Assembly: GCF_017377655.1 (NCBI RefSeq)
Contig: NZ_JAFREL010000036.1
Span: 1 to 64,000 of the forward strand
Direction: 5' to 3'
Source: Candidatus Enterococcus ferrettii
Lineage (GTDB): Bacteria > Bacillota > Bacilli > Lactobacillales > Enterococcaceae
DNA: 64,000 bases
The notes below the pieces were generated by a model that worked only from the letters and a program-made list of their open reading frames with translations, was not told the origin of the DNA and did not search any database. The position numbers and the translations under genes are program-made. Shown piece after piece: positions 16,897 to 26,650 of the stretch. How positions within the stretch are numbered: the stretch's first letter is position 1; the number at the start of each line of letters is the position of its first letter.

Positions 16897-17076
16897 TTAT
16901 TTTTTTGCTTCGTCTAAAGCAATTTCGTAAGCTTCAACTTGAGCATATAAGCGTTGGATTTGAATTTCGTTTTCAATGTAGTTGATTGAGTTGCCTAAGC
17001 TTTCGCTGCGGCGATCTTCTAGACGTTCAACTTCTTTTTTTGCTTCGATTAACTTGCTATTTAGAAATTTTTCCAT
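16897..17076 (-). CDS. Small coiled-coil protein, 59 residues
   Basis: A 59-residue frame starts MEKFLNSKLIEAKKEVERLE and ends ALDEAKK. It is strongly charged, with heptad-like spacing that predicts one long helix or coiled coil. AAGGATC precedes the ATG, and a terminator hairpin follows the stop, both arguing that it is a real gene. I know no function. It lies upstream of, and convergent with, no operon; the AI-2E-type transporter gene starts on the same strand about 1.26 kb away. Confidence 0.7.
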   Translation of the reverse strand: MEKFLNSKLIEAKKEVERLEDRRSESLGNSINYIENEIQIQRLYAQVEAYEIALDEAKK

Positions 17077-17157
17077 GATCCTTCACTCCGTTTCTTTTAC
17101 TACCTCTAAATTAGCACTTCCGTTTGAAAATTACAAAAGAATGGTCTTGAGAATCAA

Positions 17158-18333
17158 CTATAAGTAATCATCTTCTGAGAAATCGGTATTTTCATATGTC
17201 CCTTTATCTCCGAAATAATGATTGTAGCGCTGTTTAAACTTCCGGAAGGTGAAGACCACTAACAACTTAATCATTGAATAAATTGGTATCCCGAAGATTA
17301 CTCCAACTAGTCCAAGTAAATCACCCATAACCAACAAGACAATTAGGATGGTTACTGGATGAATTTTCAGGCGATCGCCCATTACTCGAGGAACGACTAA
17401 GTCTCCATGGAGCATTTGGACCGCGAACCAGGCGATAACGAATTTAACTACCATAAAGGTTGAATCCTGAAAGGCAATAAAAAGTCCTGGGAAAAAGGCT
17501 AAAAAGGCGCCGATGTAGGGAACAATGCTTAGGATACCCGCTGCAATTGCAATGACCGTAGCGAACTCCATGCCAATTAATAAAAAGACTATCCAATAAA
17601 TGGCTCCTAGTAAAAGAGAAGCAATCACTTGCCCCTTTAAGAAAGCTCCCAACTGCTGGTTAGCAATTTTCGTCAATTCCTGCACATCTTTACGGAACCT
17701 TGGCGGTACAATCGCAATAAATGATTGATACAGCTTGTGAGGATTCTTAATTAAGAAGAAGGCCACAATCGGTCCAGTAAATAAAGTAATGGCCACACTA
17801 GAAACGGCTGAAAAGATCGTGCCTAGTCCTTGAGCTCCTTTTTGCCAATTACTGGCAATAAAGTTGGCAAAGTCCTTCACAATTGAATCAATTGAATTCA
17901 AAGCTTCGTTTGATTGAGCAGCGAAGGGTGTATTATCTAACAGATTTTGAACTGTTCCCTGAAAATCATTAAAGAATCCCGGAAGTTGTTCAAATAAATC
18001 AGAGGCTTGGCGTTCTACAATTGGTCCTAGCTGAAAGCCGCCAATTACTAAAGCTCCTAAAATCACGATATAGCTTAGTCCGATGCTTAATCCACGCGAT
18101 AGGCCTTTCTTACTAAGAAAGTTAACAATTGGATTAAACAAATAATACAGCAGCAGTGCAAAGATCATTGGTGGCAAAATTGTGGTAAAAATAACTACCA
18201 ATGGGTGAAAAATGAAAGAAATCTTGTTTAATAGGTAGACGGTAACTGATAAAAGAGCCACCAGCCCGATTAAATAGTAGGATGTTTTTCCGCCACAAAA
18301 AGCAACTAACGGCGATTTAGCGTCCTTTTTCAA
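17158..18333 (-). CDS. AI-2E family transporter
   Basis: A 391-residue membrane protein of the AI-2E/PerM family. Membrane segments cluster at residues about 20-75, 90-115, 190-215 and 250-365. The family helix with GAFLKGQVIASLLLGAIYWI is near residue 233, and ILSIVPYIGAFLAFFPGLFIA follows. Members have been linked to AI-2 export or to sodium/proton exchange. I prefer the TTG at 18333, since GAGG lies 8 nt before it; the in-frame GTG at 18342 is part of that site. Confidence 0.82.
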   Translation of the reverse strand: MKKDAKSPLVAFCGGKTSYYLIGLVALLSVTVYLLNKISFIFHPLVVIFTTILPPMIFALLLYYLFNPIVNFLSKKGLSRGLSIGLSYIVILGALVIGGFQLGPIVERQASDLFEQLPGFFNDFQGTVQNLLDNTPFAAQSNEALNSIDSIVKDFANFIASNWQKGAQGLGTIFSAVSSVAITLFTGPIVAFFLIKNPHKLYQSFIAIVPPRFRKDVQELTKIANQQLGAFLKGQVIASLLLGAIYWIVFLLIGMEFATVIAIAAGILSIVPYIGAFLAFFPGLFIAFQDSTFMVVKFVIAWFAVQMLHGDLVVPRVMGDRLKIHPVTILIVLLVMGDLLGLVGVIFGIPIYSMIKLLVVFTFRKFKQRYNHYFGDKGTYENTDFSEDDYL

Positions 18334-18449
18334 AAAAAGCACCTCGTTTCGATTTTATTTCTTTTAAGTATAACGAAAGATTAAGGTTGTGTATATGTGA
18401 AAGTTTCAATTGATTTTCAATTGTGTAAAAAGGGACAAAATTGTATTAT

Positions 18450-18477
18450 TTGAAAGCGTTTTTCTTTGTGATATATT
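18450..18477 (+). promoter_or_regulatory. glpK promoter with overlapping cre-like site
   Basis: TTGAAA and TATATT are separated by 16 bp. TGAAAGCGTTTTTC (18451-18464) covers the -35 and matches the catabolite-responsive element core (TGWAANCG) with a degenerate right half. This suggests CcpA repression of glycerol kinase by preferred sugars. Confidence 0.55.
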
Positions 18478-18487
18478 TAAGATGTAA

Positions 18488-20050
<1,563 letters not shown>

Positions 20051-20058
20051 GAATGACA

Positions 20059-20093
20059 GGCAGCCAAGTCTAAGGTGATTTGGCTGCCTTTTT
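20059..20093 (+). terminator. glpK terminator
   Basis: GGCAGCCAA/TTGGCTGCC stem followed by a T run, 9 nt past the stop. Confidence 0.75.
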
Positions 20094-20103
20094 GTGATTA
20101 TTT

Positions 20104-21291
20104 TTAGCCTAAATACTTTTGACTGATAAACCTTGCGGTGTTAACAGCACCATCTGCGTGAAAAGTTTCCGCTAATTGTTGTGCTTTGTGCTGATAATCA
20201 TCGCTTTGAATACTCTCAATGGCTTGACGCAGTTTGGTTTCGGAAAATGGTTTAGGCTTCAAGCGAATGGCATTGCCATAGTGTTCGCAGTATTTGAGAT
20301 TCATGACCTGCTCCTGTTGAAGACCGAAACCGATGAAGGGTTTACCTGACAGACAGGCTGTTTGAACGGTTCCTTCACCGCCATGAATAATCGAGAAGCT
20401 TAAATAAGAACCCAATAAGGGAGCTGGCAGCAGATCTGTGATCATAATTGATGATTCTTGAAATTCAGCGATCGCTTTTTCAGAAAGGTATTGTTTGATC
20501 GGTGCTACCACTAAAAAATTTAATTCGCGAAGAACGTTTAAAATATTCAAGGCTAAATCTGAATTTCCCGAGCTGCCTAATGCAAAATAAACAATCGGTC
20601 TATTTTCTTGTTGTGCCGCCAATAAGGTATTCCGTAAATTATCAGGTAGCGAATCTCCCAATTGAGCAAAAATCGGTCCAATATTATGATAGTTTTGGGG
20701 ATACTTTTGCCAGCTGGTAAACTCATGAAATGTGGTAATTAGATTTTCATCCCCATCTAATAAGTCAATACTATACTTTGGCAGCGACAGCTGATGCTCT
20801 CTGGCCACCGCCCTAAAAGCTTTCGGCTGCCATTTAACCTTCAATAAAAAAATGTCCAGTAAGGATTGTCGGTCATTTTCCAGCTGCGGCCGAGACATAG
20901 CATAGGGTTTAACATAAACCAAAGGAATTTTGGCAATCCGAGCACTAAGAAAAATCGTGACATTGGTTCCGGTAATAATTGCGGCGGGGCGTTTATCAGC
21001 AAGGTAGCTCAATTCACTGTTAATTCGGGAAGCAACTAACTCCTTCGTAAAAGGATTTTTCACAGATTTCATTTGATCTAGGTCCATAATCTGCTGCTCC
21101 TGTTTTTTGGTTAAGATTGGGGAAAGCAGGGAAAAATCAAAACCGTTTTGACTAATTAGTGGAGCATATGTTGGTGAAAAACCAAAAAAGTGACAGTCAC
21201 AGCTTTTTTTCAGCTGTTTAGCAACTTCAATCATCCGAGTAGTCTCAGCTAAGTTAAAGGTGGCCGGGGCAAAGACAATTACTTTTTTCAA
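20104..21291 (-). CDS. GT1-type glycosyltransferase (MGT/UGT-like)
   Basis: A 395-residue GT-B fold transferase. The N-terminal acceptor domain begins VIVFAPATFNLAET. The C-terminal donor domain holds PIVYFALGSSGNSD (about 230) and SIIHGGEGTVQTACLSGKPF (about 310-330), with the HGGxGT motif that binds the UDP-sugar. Such enzymes glycosylate macrolides, lipids or natural products. It lies downstream of dapA-dapB-dapH but beyond their terminator, so it may have its own transcript. The substrate is unknown. Confidence 0.75.
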   Translation of the reverse strand: MKKVIVFAPATFNLAETTRMIEVAKQLKKSCDCHFFGFSPTYAPLISQNGFDFSLLSPILTKKQEQQIMDLDQMKSVKNPFTKELVASRINSELSYLADKRPAAIITGTNVTIFLSARIAKIPLVYVKPYAMSRPQLENDRQSLLDIFLLKVKWQPKAFRAVAREHQLSLPKYSIDLLDGDENLITTFHEFTSWQKYPQNYHNIGPIFAQLGDSLPDNLRNTLLAAQQENRPIVYFALGSSGNSDLALNILNVLRELNFLVVAPIKQYLSEKAIAEFQESSIMITDLLPAPLLGSYLSFSIIHGGEGTVQTACLSGKPFIGFGLQQEQVMNLKYCEHYGNAIRLKPKPFSETKLRQAIESIQSDDYQHKAQQLAETFHADGAVNTARFISQKYLG

Positions 21292-21323
21292 GGGTACTGC
21301 AAACCTCCTTTTATGATAGAAAA

Positions 21324-21349
21324 ATGCGCACCTTTAACAAGATGCGCAT
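21324..21349 (-). terminator. Terminator of the dapA-dapB-dapH operon
   Basis: ATGCGCA/TGCGCAT arms with a 12-nt loop, followed by T-rich sequence on the minus strand, 8 nt after the dapH stop. Confidence 0.65.
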
Positions 21350-21356
21350 AAAAAAT

Positions 21357-22070
21357 CTATTTGCGAAGGTCATCCAAAAATTCGGTTTTTCCAGCCGTTT
21401 TTTCGTCCTTCATTTTGATAACACGTGCGGGTGAACCAGCAACAACAGCTCCAGCTGGAACATCTTCAGTTACAATGGCTCCTGCAGCTACCACCGCATC
21501 TTTACCGACACGCACGCCTTCCAATACTACTGCATTGGCACCAACTAATACGTTATCTTCAACAATAACCGGAGTAGCACTAGGTGGCTCAAGTACACCG
21601 GCCAAAACGGCACCTGCTCCAATATGGGCATGCTTTCCAACTGTTGCGCGAGCACCTAAGATGGCTCCCATGTCGATCATGGTTCCTTCACCTACTTCAG
21701 CACCAATATTAATGATGGCACCCATCATAATCACTGCGTTATCACCAATATCCACTCGGTCGCGAATCATCGCACCTGGCTCAATCCGAGCGTTTACTTT
21801 AGTGAAATCTAGCATAGGAATAGCGGAATTACGGCGGTCATTTTCAACATGACTTTCTAAAATACGGTCCGCTTGTTGTTCCAGTAATGCTGTTACTTCT
21901 TGGGCATTGCCAATCCAGATCCAAGAATGTCCTTGACCGAAAATCTTTACCTTGTCACTTTTGACACCAGCTAAATCGCCTTGAACGTAAGCTTTAACTG
22001 GTGACATTTTTTCTGCATTTTTGATATATTTAGCGATCTCATATGGATCGGTTAACTTCTCTGGGGTCAT
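21357..22070 (-). CDS. dapH: Tetrahydrodipicolinate N-acetyltransferase
   Basis: A 237-residue left-handed beta-helix acyltransferase of the acetyl branch of diaminopimelate synthesis. The N-terminal part ([20 protein letters not shown]) is typical, and hexapeptide repeats run from about residue 90 to 215 (e.g. [20 protein letters not shown]). It acetylates tetrahydrodipicolinate, made by the upstream DapB. I set the start at 22070, since GAGG lies 8 nt before it. The in-frame ATG pair at 22094 lies within the end of dapB and extends the protein beyond family length. The partner deacetylase DapL is encoded about 6.8 kb to the right. Confidence 0.9.
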   Translation of the reverse strand: MTPEKLTDPYEIAKYIKNAEKMSPVKAYVQGDLAGVKSDKVKIFGQGHSWIWIGNAQEVTALLEQQADRILESHVENDRRNSAIPMLDFTKVNARIEPGAMIRDRVDIGDNAVIMMGAIINIGAEVGEGTMIDMGAILGARATVGKHAHIGAGAVLAGVLEPPSATPVIVEDNVLVGANAVVLEGVRVGKDAVVAAGAIVTEDVPAGAVVAGSPARVIKMKDEKTAGKTEFLDDLRK

Positions 22071-22080
22071 GTATGAATCC

Positions 22081-22836
22081 TCACTTCTCATCAATTAGTT
22101 GTTCCATGTCATATAAGCCTTCTGGTTTATGACTGACATATTTTGCTGCTTTTACTGCACCGCTAGCAAAAATATTGCGGGAAAGAGCTAAGTGACTCAG
22201 CTCAATTACTTCATCCGGTCCAGCATACAATACGGTATGTTCGCCAGGAATCGTACCACCACGTACGGCGTGAATCCCTAGTTCTGACAGTGGATTGGTA
22301 AGATCATTTCCGTGACGGCCATATATATAGGTTTTCTTTTCCTTCACCGCATCATTTACTGCATCAGCTAGGAGCAAAGCTGTTCCACTAGGGGAGTCTT
22401 TCTTCTGGTTATGATGCTTTTCAATGATTTCCATGTTGAAATCATCCTCTAATAAAGGTGTAATTTCGCGAATTGCTTTAGCCAACAAGTTAATTCCAAT
22501 CGACATATTAGCAGAAAAGAAGACGGCTGTTTTTTTACTAGCTGCTACCAACTGTTGCTTAGTTTCTTCATCTAGACCAGTAGTAGCAATCACTACTGGT
22601 AGTTTTTTTTCGACACAATATTCCAACACAGCAGGTGTGGCAGTATAATGAGAAAAATCGATAACTACATCCGCAACTACACCGCAATCGGTCATGCTTT
22701 GGAAAGTGGGAAATTCTGCTTCGAAAGCTTCACGATCAACACCAGCAACAATCTGCATGCCGGGTTCGTTATCGATCATTTCTTGTAAAACTTTCCCCAT
22801 TCGGCCATTAGCACCATTCAAAATGACTTTAATCAT
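22081..22836 (-). CDS. dapB: 4-hydroxy-tetrahydrodipicolinate reductase
   Basis: A 251-residue reductase. NAD(P) binding is at GANGRMGK (residues 8-15), and the catalytic/substrate motif [19 protein letters not shown] is near residue 140. It overlaps dapA by 4 nt and is followed by dapH, so the three form one operon in pathway order. Confidence 0.95.
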   Translation of the reverse strand: MIKVILNGANGRMGKVLQEMIDNEPGMQIVAGVDREAFEAEFPTFQSMTDCGVVADVVIDFSHYTATPAVLEYCVEKKLPVVIATTGLDEETKQQLVAASKKTAVFFSANMSIGINLLAKAIREITPLLEDDFNMEIIEKHHNQKKDSPSGTALLLADAVNDAVKEKKTYIYGRHGNDLTNPLSELGIHAVRGGTIPGEHTVLYAGPDEVIELSHLALSRNIFASGAVKAAKYVSHKPEGLYDMEQLIDEK

Positions 22837-23723
22837 ACTTGAACCTCCAAACCGTATGCTGTCATTTCTTTCTTCAAGCGCTCAATTGTTTCTGACTGTG
22901 CACTACTTAAAGGCAAACGGAAGTACGGATCGATTTTACCAAGTAAACCAACCGCTGTTTTTACCGGAATTGGATTCACTTCTGAGAATAAAGCATGGAT
23001 CAATGGTAACTGGTCTAGCTGTAATTTTCTGGCTAACTCGTAATTATCATCCAATACGGCCTGCGCTAACTCGTGAGTTTGTTTTGGCGCAACATTGGCA
23101 ATGGTTGAAATACTCCCCTTACCGCCTAAAACCATTAAGGGTAAAACTTGATCGTCGTTACCAGAATATACAGTAAAATCATCGGATGCTAAGCGACAAA
23201 TGTCAGCAATTTGTGAAATGTTGCCACTAGCTTCTTTGATGCCAACGATATTAGGAATCGTGATTAGTTTTTCTACCATTGCTGTTGATAAGTTCATATT
23301 GGTTCGTGACTGTACCGAATACAAAATAATTGGTAATTTAACACTCTGAGCAATCTTTTCATAGTGTAAGAATAATCCTGTGTCAGAAGCTTTATTGTAG
23401 TAAGGAGTTACGATTAATAAAGCATCGGCGCCTACACTTTCTGCACCAGTAGATAGTTCGATGGCATGGTTGGTATCATTCACACCAGTGCCAGCAATAA
23501 TGGGCACTCGACCAGCTGCTCTTTTCACCACTGCTTCGATAACACTGATGTGTTCATGATTGGCTAACGTAGATGCTTCACCTGTGGTGCCACAAGCAAC
23601 AATAGCATCGGTACCTTCGTTAATTTGCCACTCAACTAATTCGTCTAAACGTTTATAATCAACTGCACCGTCTTCCTTCATTGGTGTAACGAGAGCGACT
23701 GCTGTACCTTCAAAGATGCTCAA
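22833..23723 (-). CDS. dapA: 4-hydroxy-tetrahydrodipicolinate synthase
   Basis: A 296-residue class I aldolase that condenses pyruvate with aspartate semialdehyde. The Schiff-base Lys lies in VGIKEASGN, the Tyr in VTPYYNKAS, and CGTTGEAST is the substrate loop. The usual YNVPSRT is YSVQSRT here. I choose a TTG start at 23723: AAGGAG lies 8 nt upstream and the protein then starts MSIFEGTAVALVTPM as in relatives. An in-frame GTG at 23732 overlaps the ribosome site. Confidence 0.93.
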   Translation of the reverse strand: MSIFEGTAVALVTPMKEDGAVDYKRLDELVEWQINEGTDAIVACGTTGEASTLANHEHISVIEAVVKRAAGRVPIIAGTGVNDTNHAIELSTGAESVGADALLIVTPYYNKASDTGLFLHYEKIAQSVKLPIILYSVQSRTNMNLSTAMVEKLITIPNIVGIKEASGNISQIADICRLASDDFTVYSGNDDQVLPLMVLGGKGSISTIANVAPKQTHELAQAVLDDNYELARKLQLDQLPLIHALFSEVNPIPVKTAVGLLGKIDPYFRLPLSSAQSETIERLKKEMTAYGLEVQV

Positions 23724-23930
23724 ATAAAACACTCCTTTGTTTGTGATTTAAAAGGATAAAAAGTTTGAAATGCCGATAGATAATCCTTTAATTATTCGAA
23801 TTATATACCAAATCATTAGAACCTGTCTATTCGTTTTCTAATCCTTTTTTCGCAAATGAATAAAAACTCAAGAAATTCACATTGAAAAGCATCTTTTATA
23901 CAAGGAAAAAGAGATTGTCCAAAAGGTGGT

Positions 23931-23958
23931 TTGACAGGGAGTATATACTCGCTATAAT
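23931..23958 (+). promoter_or_regulatory. Promoter of the TudS-like/ECF transcript
   Basis: A perfect TTGACA and a perfect TATAAT are separated by 16 bp, giving a start near 23965 and an unusually long leader of about 250 nt before the next gene. The rest of 23724-23930 is A/T-rich and must hold the dapA promoter (an extended TGGTATATA box on the minus strand near 23812-23820 is possible). I see no lysine riboswitch there. Confidence 0.7.
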
Positions 23959-23964
23959 CAGATC

Positions 23965-24215
23965 AGAGACGTCTTTCCACGAAGAAAAGATTTTTTTGTG
24001 AATACAAGCACATGTGAGTTGATCATGTCACCATCAAAGATTTGTCTTCATATAGAAAGGGGAGGACTGCGATGTATAGAAATTATTCTTGAGTTTGAGA
24101 AAAAGCAAAACTTAGAGTTTCTAAGAGAATAGATTGCCTGTTTTTCAAGCTGAATGAGTTTTTGTTTGTCGTGAAAAGACCTCTCCTTCAGTTGGATAAA
24201 GCAAGGTAAATAGAA
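23965..24215 (+). other. Long untranslated leader, possible regulatory RNA
   Basis: About 250 nt lie between a strong promoter and the TudS-like gene, with no annotated gene. It carries a short frame with an excellent ribosome site (24072-24092) and several short inverted repeats, but no clean terminator and no riboswitch class I recognise. Confidence 0.4.
24072..24092 (+). CDS. Possible six-residue leader peptide (MYRNYS)
   Basis: ATG follows GGGGAGG by 7 nt and is closed by TGA after six codons. Ribosome sites this strong in a leader often mark attenuation peptides. Nothing shows that it is translated. Confidence 0.3.
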   Translation: MYRNYS

Positions 24216-24719
24216 ATGGATGAAAAAATGAATCAACCAAGCAAGAAATTAGTAGCGGTTTCTCATTGTATTTTGAATCAAAATGCTGTAATTCATGGAT
24301 GGGAACGGGCTAGTGGAGCATTTCCTTTCGCTCTTGAACTGCTTAAGCAGGGGGTTGCGATGATTCAATTGCCTTGTCCTGAATTCATAACACTAGGGGC
24401 TAATCGACCACCGATGACCTATGAAGAATACGCTCAAATTCCGAATTATCGCAAGATTTGCCGCGATCTGTTATTGCCAATTCTCCAGCAAATTCAAGCT
24501 TATCAACAAGAAGGCTATGAGTACCTGGGAATAATTGGTATTAATGAAAGCCCTAACTGCTCAATCACTGGTCAGCGGGGTGTTTTAATGGAAGAATTTT
24601 TTTCTTTGTGTGAAGTGTTCGCTATTTCCTCAGACTTTTTTGAGGTGCCCGTTTGGTACAGCGAAGATCATCAAGAGAACATGACTGGGCTGTTAGATCA
24701 ATTTATGGAAAGAGGTTAA
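24216..24719 (+). CDS. TudS-related (DUF523-like) Fe-S desulfidase family protein
   Basis: A 167-residue protein resembling the CD3072-type relatives of thiouracil desulfidase TudS. Three cysteines stand where TudS ligates a [4Fe-4S] cluster: SHCILNQN (about residue 20), LPCPEF (about 54) and ESPNCS (about 110). With three protein ligands the cluster has an open iron for sulfur. The next gene encodes an ECF S component, 4 nt away, as in the CD3072/CD3073 gene pair of Clostridioides difficile. The substrate is unknown. Confidence 0.7.
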   Translation: MDEKMNQPSKKLVAVSHCILNQNAVIHGWERASGAFPFALELLKQGVAMIQLPCPEFITLGANRPPMTYEEYAQIPNYRKICRDLLLPILQQIQAYQQEGYEYLGIIGINESPNCSITGQRGVLMEEFFSLCEVFAISSDFFEVPVWYSEDHQENMTGLLDQFMERG

Positions 24720-24723
24720 TAAA

Positions 24724-25272
24724 TTGAAAAATACCACGAAGTTTTTAGCAATGTGTGCCATTGCGGTAGTATTAAATGTAGTATTGGGAGAAGCGGTATC
24801 TATGTTAAAAATTCCTTTACTGTTTTTAGACACGATGGGAACAATTTTTATCGCGGCTAACTTTGGGATGAAATATGGAATTCTGACGGGTGTAACGACA
24901 AATCTACTAATGGGGCTAATTAGCGGCCCTTTGTCGATTCCCTTTGCTTTAGTAAATGTTGCGGTAGCTATTGTGGTTGCTCTAGTTGCCAAAAAAGGCT
25001 TCAGTTACAAACAGGCCTTGATTGCGGGGGTGTTGTTGGCAATTATTTGTCCTATGATCGGCGCGCCAATTCGGTTAGCTTTATTTGGCGGTTTTACCGG
25101 ATCAGGAACTGATATTGTTATTTTAGCTTTAAGAGCTTCTGGTAAAGAGATGATTAGTGCTACTTATTGGGGAGCAGTCGCTGGAAATATTGTCGATAAA
25201 ATTATTTCTTGTTTAGTAGTTGCTTGGTTCATTAAGCTTCCGCAGTTGAAAAAATATACGGCATCTTTCTAA
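24724..25272 (+). CDS. ECF transporter S component (CD3073-like)
   Basis: A 182-residue membrane protein with about five hydrophobic segments and the S-component style (IPLLFLDTMGTIFIAANFGMKYGILTGV). It begins with TTG after an AGAGG site. No EcfA or EcfT genes are in the window, so it would share a general ECF module (group II). Coupling to the TudS-like gene suggests uptake of the molecule that the Fe-S protein acts on. Confidence 0.75.
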   Translation: MKNTTKFLAMCAIAVVLNVVLGEAVSMLKIPLLFLDTMGTIFIAANFGMKYGILTGVTTNLLMGLISGPLSIPFALVNVAVAIVVALVAKKGFSYKQALIAGVLLAIICPMIGAPIRLALFGGFTGSGTDIVILALRASGKEMISATYWGAVAGNIVDKIISCLVVAWFIKLPQLKKYTASF

Positions 25273-25327
25273 TTGATTACGGGGTAACATAAATTCTATA
25301 TAATTTAAAAAGGAATAGCAATCCACT

Positions 25328-25363
25328 ACGAGCTTTGTCACTTAGGTGATGGGCTCGTTTTTA
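25328..25363 (+). terminator. Terminator after the ECF S gene
   Basis: A hairpin with ACGAGC/GCTCGT outer arms and GTCAC/GTGAT inner arms is followed by TTTTTA. Confidence 0.7.
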
Positions 25364-25489
25364 TTTACAACTAGCAGCCTCTACGCACTAAGAGAGGTTT
25401 GATAAAAGCACATGCTAAACAAGAGATGTTTGCACTCGTCAGGAAAAGGGAAAGAATCGATAATCAGAGAGGAGAAAGCAATAAAAAAG

Positions 25490-25523
25490 CTTTCCCAAAC
25501 CTTCATTAACGAGGATGGGAAAG
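25490..25523 (-). terminator. Terminator of the AraC-type gene
   Basis: CTTTCCCA/TGGGAAAG arms flank an 18-nt loop and are followed by TTTTTT on the minus strand, 14 nt past the stop. Confidence 0.65.
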
Positions 25524-25536
25524 TATTGCTTGAGGT

Positions 25537-26484
25537 TCAATTGAGTAATGGACAATCGCTAGAGACAAATTTCTTTTGATCTAAAAGTGACTGCATCTTT
25601 CGTCGATATTGCAAAGGAGACTGCTGGTATTTCTCTTTAAAGCATTTGCTGAAGTAGGCGGAATTATTGAAGCCGCATTGAAAAGCGATCGACGTAGCAG
25701 GTTGATTAGACTGAAATAGTTTGACAGCAGCTAAGGCTAAGCGGGCATCTTTTACGTAACCGCTGAAGGATAATCCAGCAGTTTGGAAGCCCTTTTGCAA
25801 AGTACGAGTCGATGTTTGGCAAGCCTGTGCCGTTCTTTCCAGCGATAATGTTGCATCCCATAGATAGGAACGAATATAATCTGCAGCTTGATTCAAAAGC
25901 AGTTCCTCTGTAGAGTAGGATTTCTTTTGACCTAACCAGTCTCTCAACAGAGTAAGAAAATGATGTAAAATTAATCTATTTTCTTCCATTGAAATATGGT
26001 TAAACTGTTGTTCAAAGATAAACATGCTTTCAAGTAAAAAGCGAGCAAGACCATTTGAGCAATCCAAAACCACACTGGTAGTAATCGGATTAAGTAAATT
26101 TTGGGTGTACCCGTTTTTTTCAATGAACAAGTTAATTCCTTCAGTTGGTCGTTGGCGATCATAGATGCTGATAGTGTTCAAATCAAAAATACCGATACTA
26201 TAATCCTTCAAGATATTTTTCTTGTTATCGTCAGTATGAACTTCATATCCATGGCGGATAAATCGTAATGCTAAATACTCTTGCGGAGTATCAGGAATCC
26301 GAGAGAAAATACCTTTTGAACAATCAACAACACTATAGGTTAAAATCGCATCATCCAGCTGGTGGATACGAGAAACGGTCAAGCTGTCAGCAGCTGGACT
26401 TTTAATAGTATAGCGGAAATTCAAATGAGCCAGTCCTTTTGAATAATCTTGCGCTTTTAAAAAGCGTTGACACTTATGTTCCAT
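25537..26484 (-). CDS. AraC family transcriptional regulator
   Basis: A 315-residue regulator. The C-terminal about 100 residues form the double helix-turn-helix (TAQACQTSTRTLQKGFQ, then SIAFQCGFNNSAYFSKCFKEKYQQSPLQYRR). The N-terminal 200 residues are a sensor domain without a recognised family. It is divergent from the flavin oxidoreductase gene and probably controls it, and perhaps the TudS/ECF pair. GAGGAG precedes the ATG. Confidence 0.85.
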   Translation of the reverse strand: MEHKCQRFLKAQDYSKGLAHLNFRYTIKSPAADSLTVSRIHQLDDAILTYSVVDCSKGIFSRIPDTPQEYLALRFIRHGYEVHTDDNKKNILKDYSIGIFDLNTISIYDRQRPTEGINLFIEKNGYTQNLLNPITTSVVLDCSNGLARFLLESMFIFEQQFNHISMEENRLILHHFLTLLRDWLGQKKSYSTEELLLNQAADYIRSYLWDATLSLERTAQACQTSTRTLQKGFQTAGLSFSGYVKDARLALAAVKLFQSNQPATSIAFQCGFNNSAYFSKCFKEKYQQSPLQYRRKMQSLLDQKKFVSSDCPLLN

Positions 26485-26557
26485 GGATACTTGCTCCTCT
26501 CGCGTGATTCTTATAGGGCAGCGGCGTAAAAGTGATAGTCTTTTTACAATAGGATCG

Positions 26558-26572
26558 TATACTTAAAGTATA
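26558..26572. promoter_or_regulatory. Palindrome between AraC-type and oxidoreductase genes
   Basis: TATACTT and AAGTATA surround a central A, a perfect 7-bp inverted repeat midway in the divergent intergenic region. It may be an operator or a pair of -10 boxes. Confidence 0.4.
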
Positions 26573-26650
26573 AAGCATGATAGGTTTTTCACAAGCGTTT
26601 TTTGTCAGGAAAGTTCGATTGCCTTAAAAAATGTAAGAGGAGGAAACGTT

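Noticed and set aside
21361..21852. 163-residue plus-strand frame opposite dapH
   Set aside because: Its repetitive Ala/Pro/Thr composition mirrors the hexapeptide repeats of dapH on the other strand.
22694..23176. 160-residue plus-strand frame opposite dapA/dapB
   Set aside because: A shadow of two certain genes; no ribosome site, no domain.
23740..23900. Lysine riboswitch before dapA
   Set aside because: The minus-strand leader is short and lacks the conserved L-box segments and a terminator.
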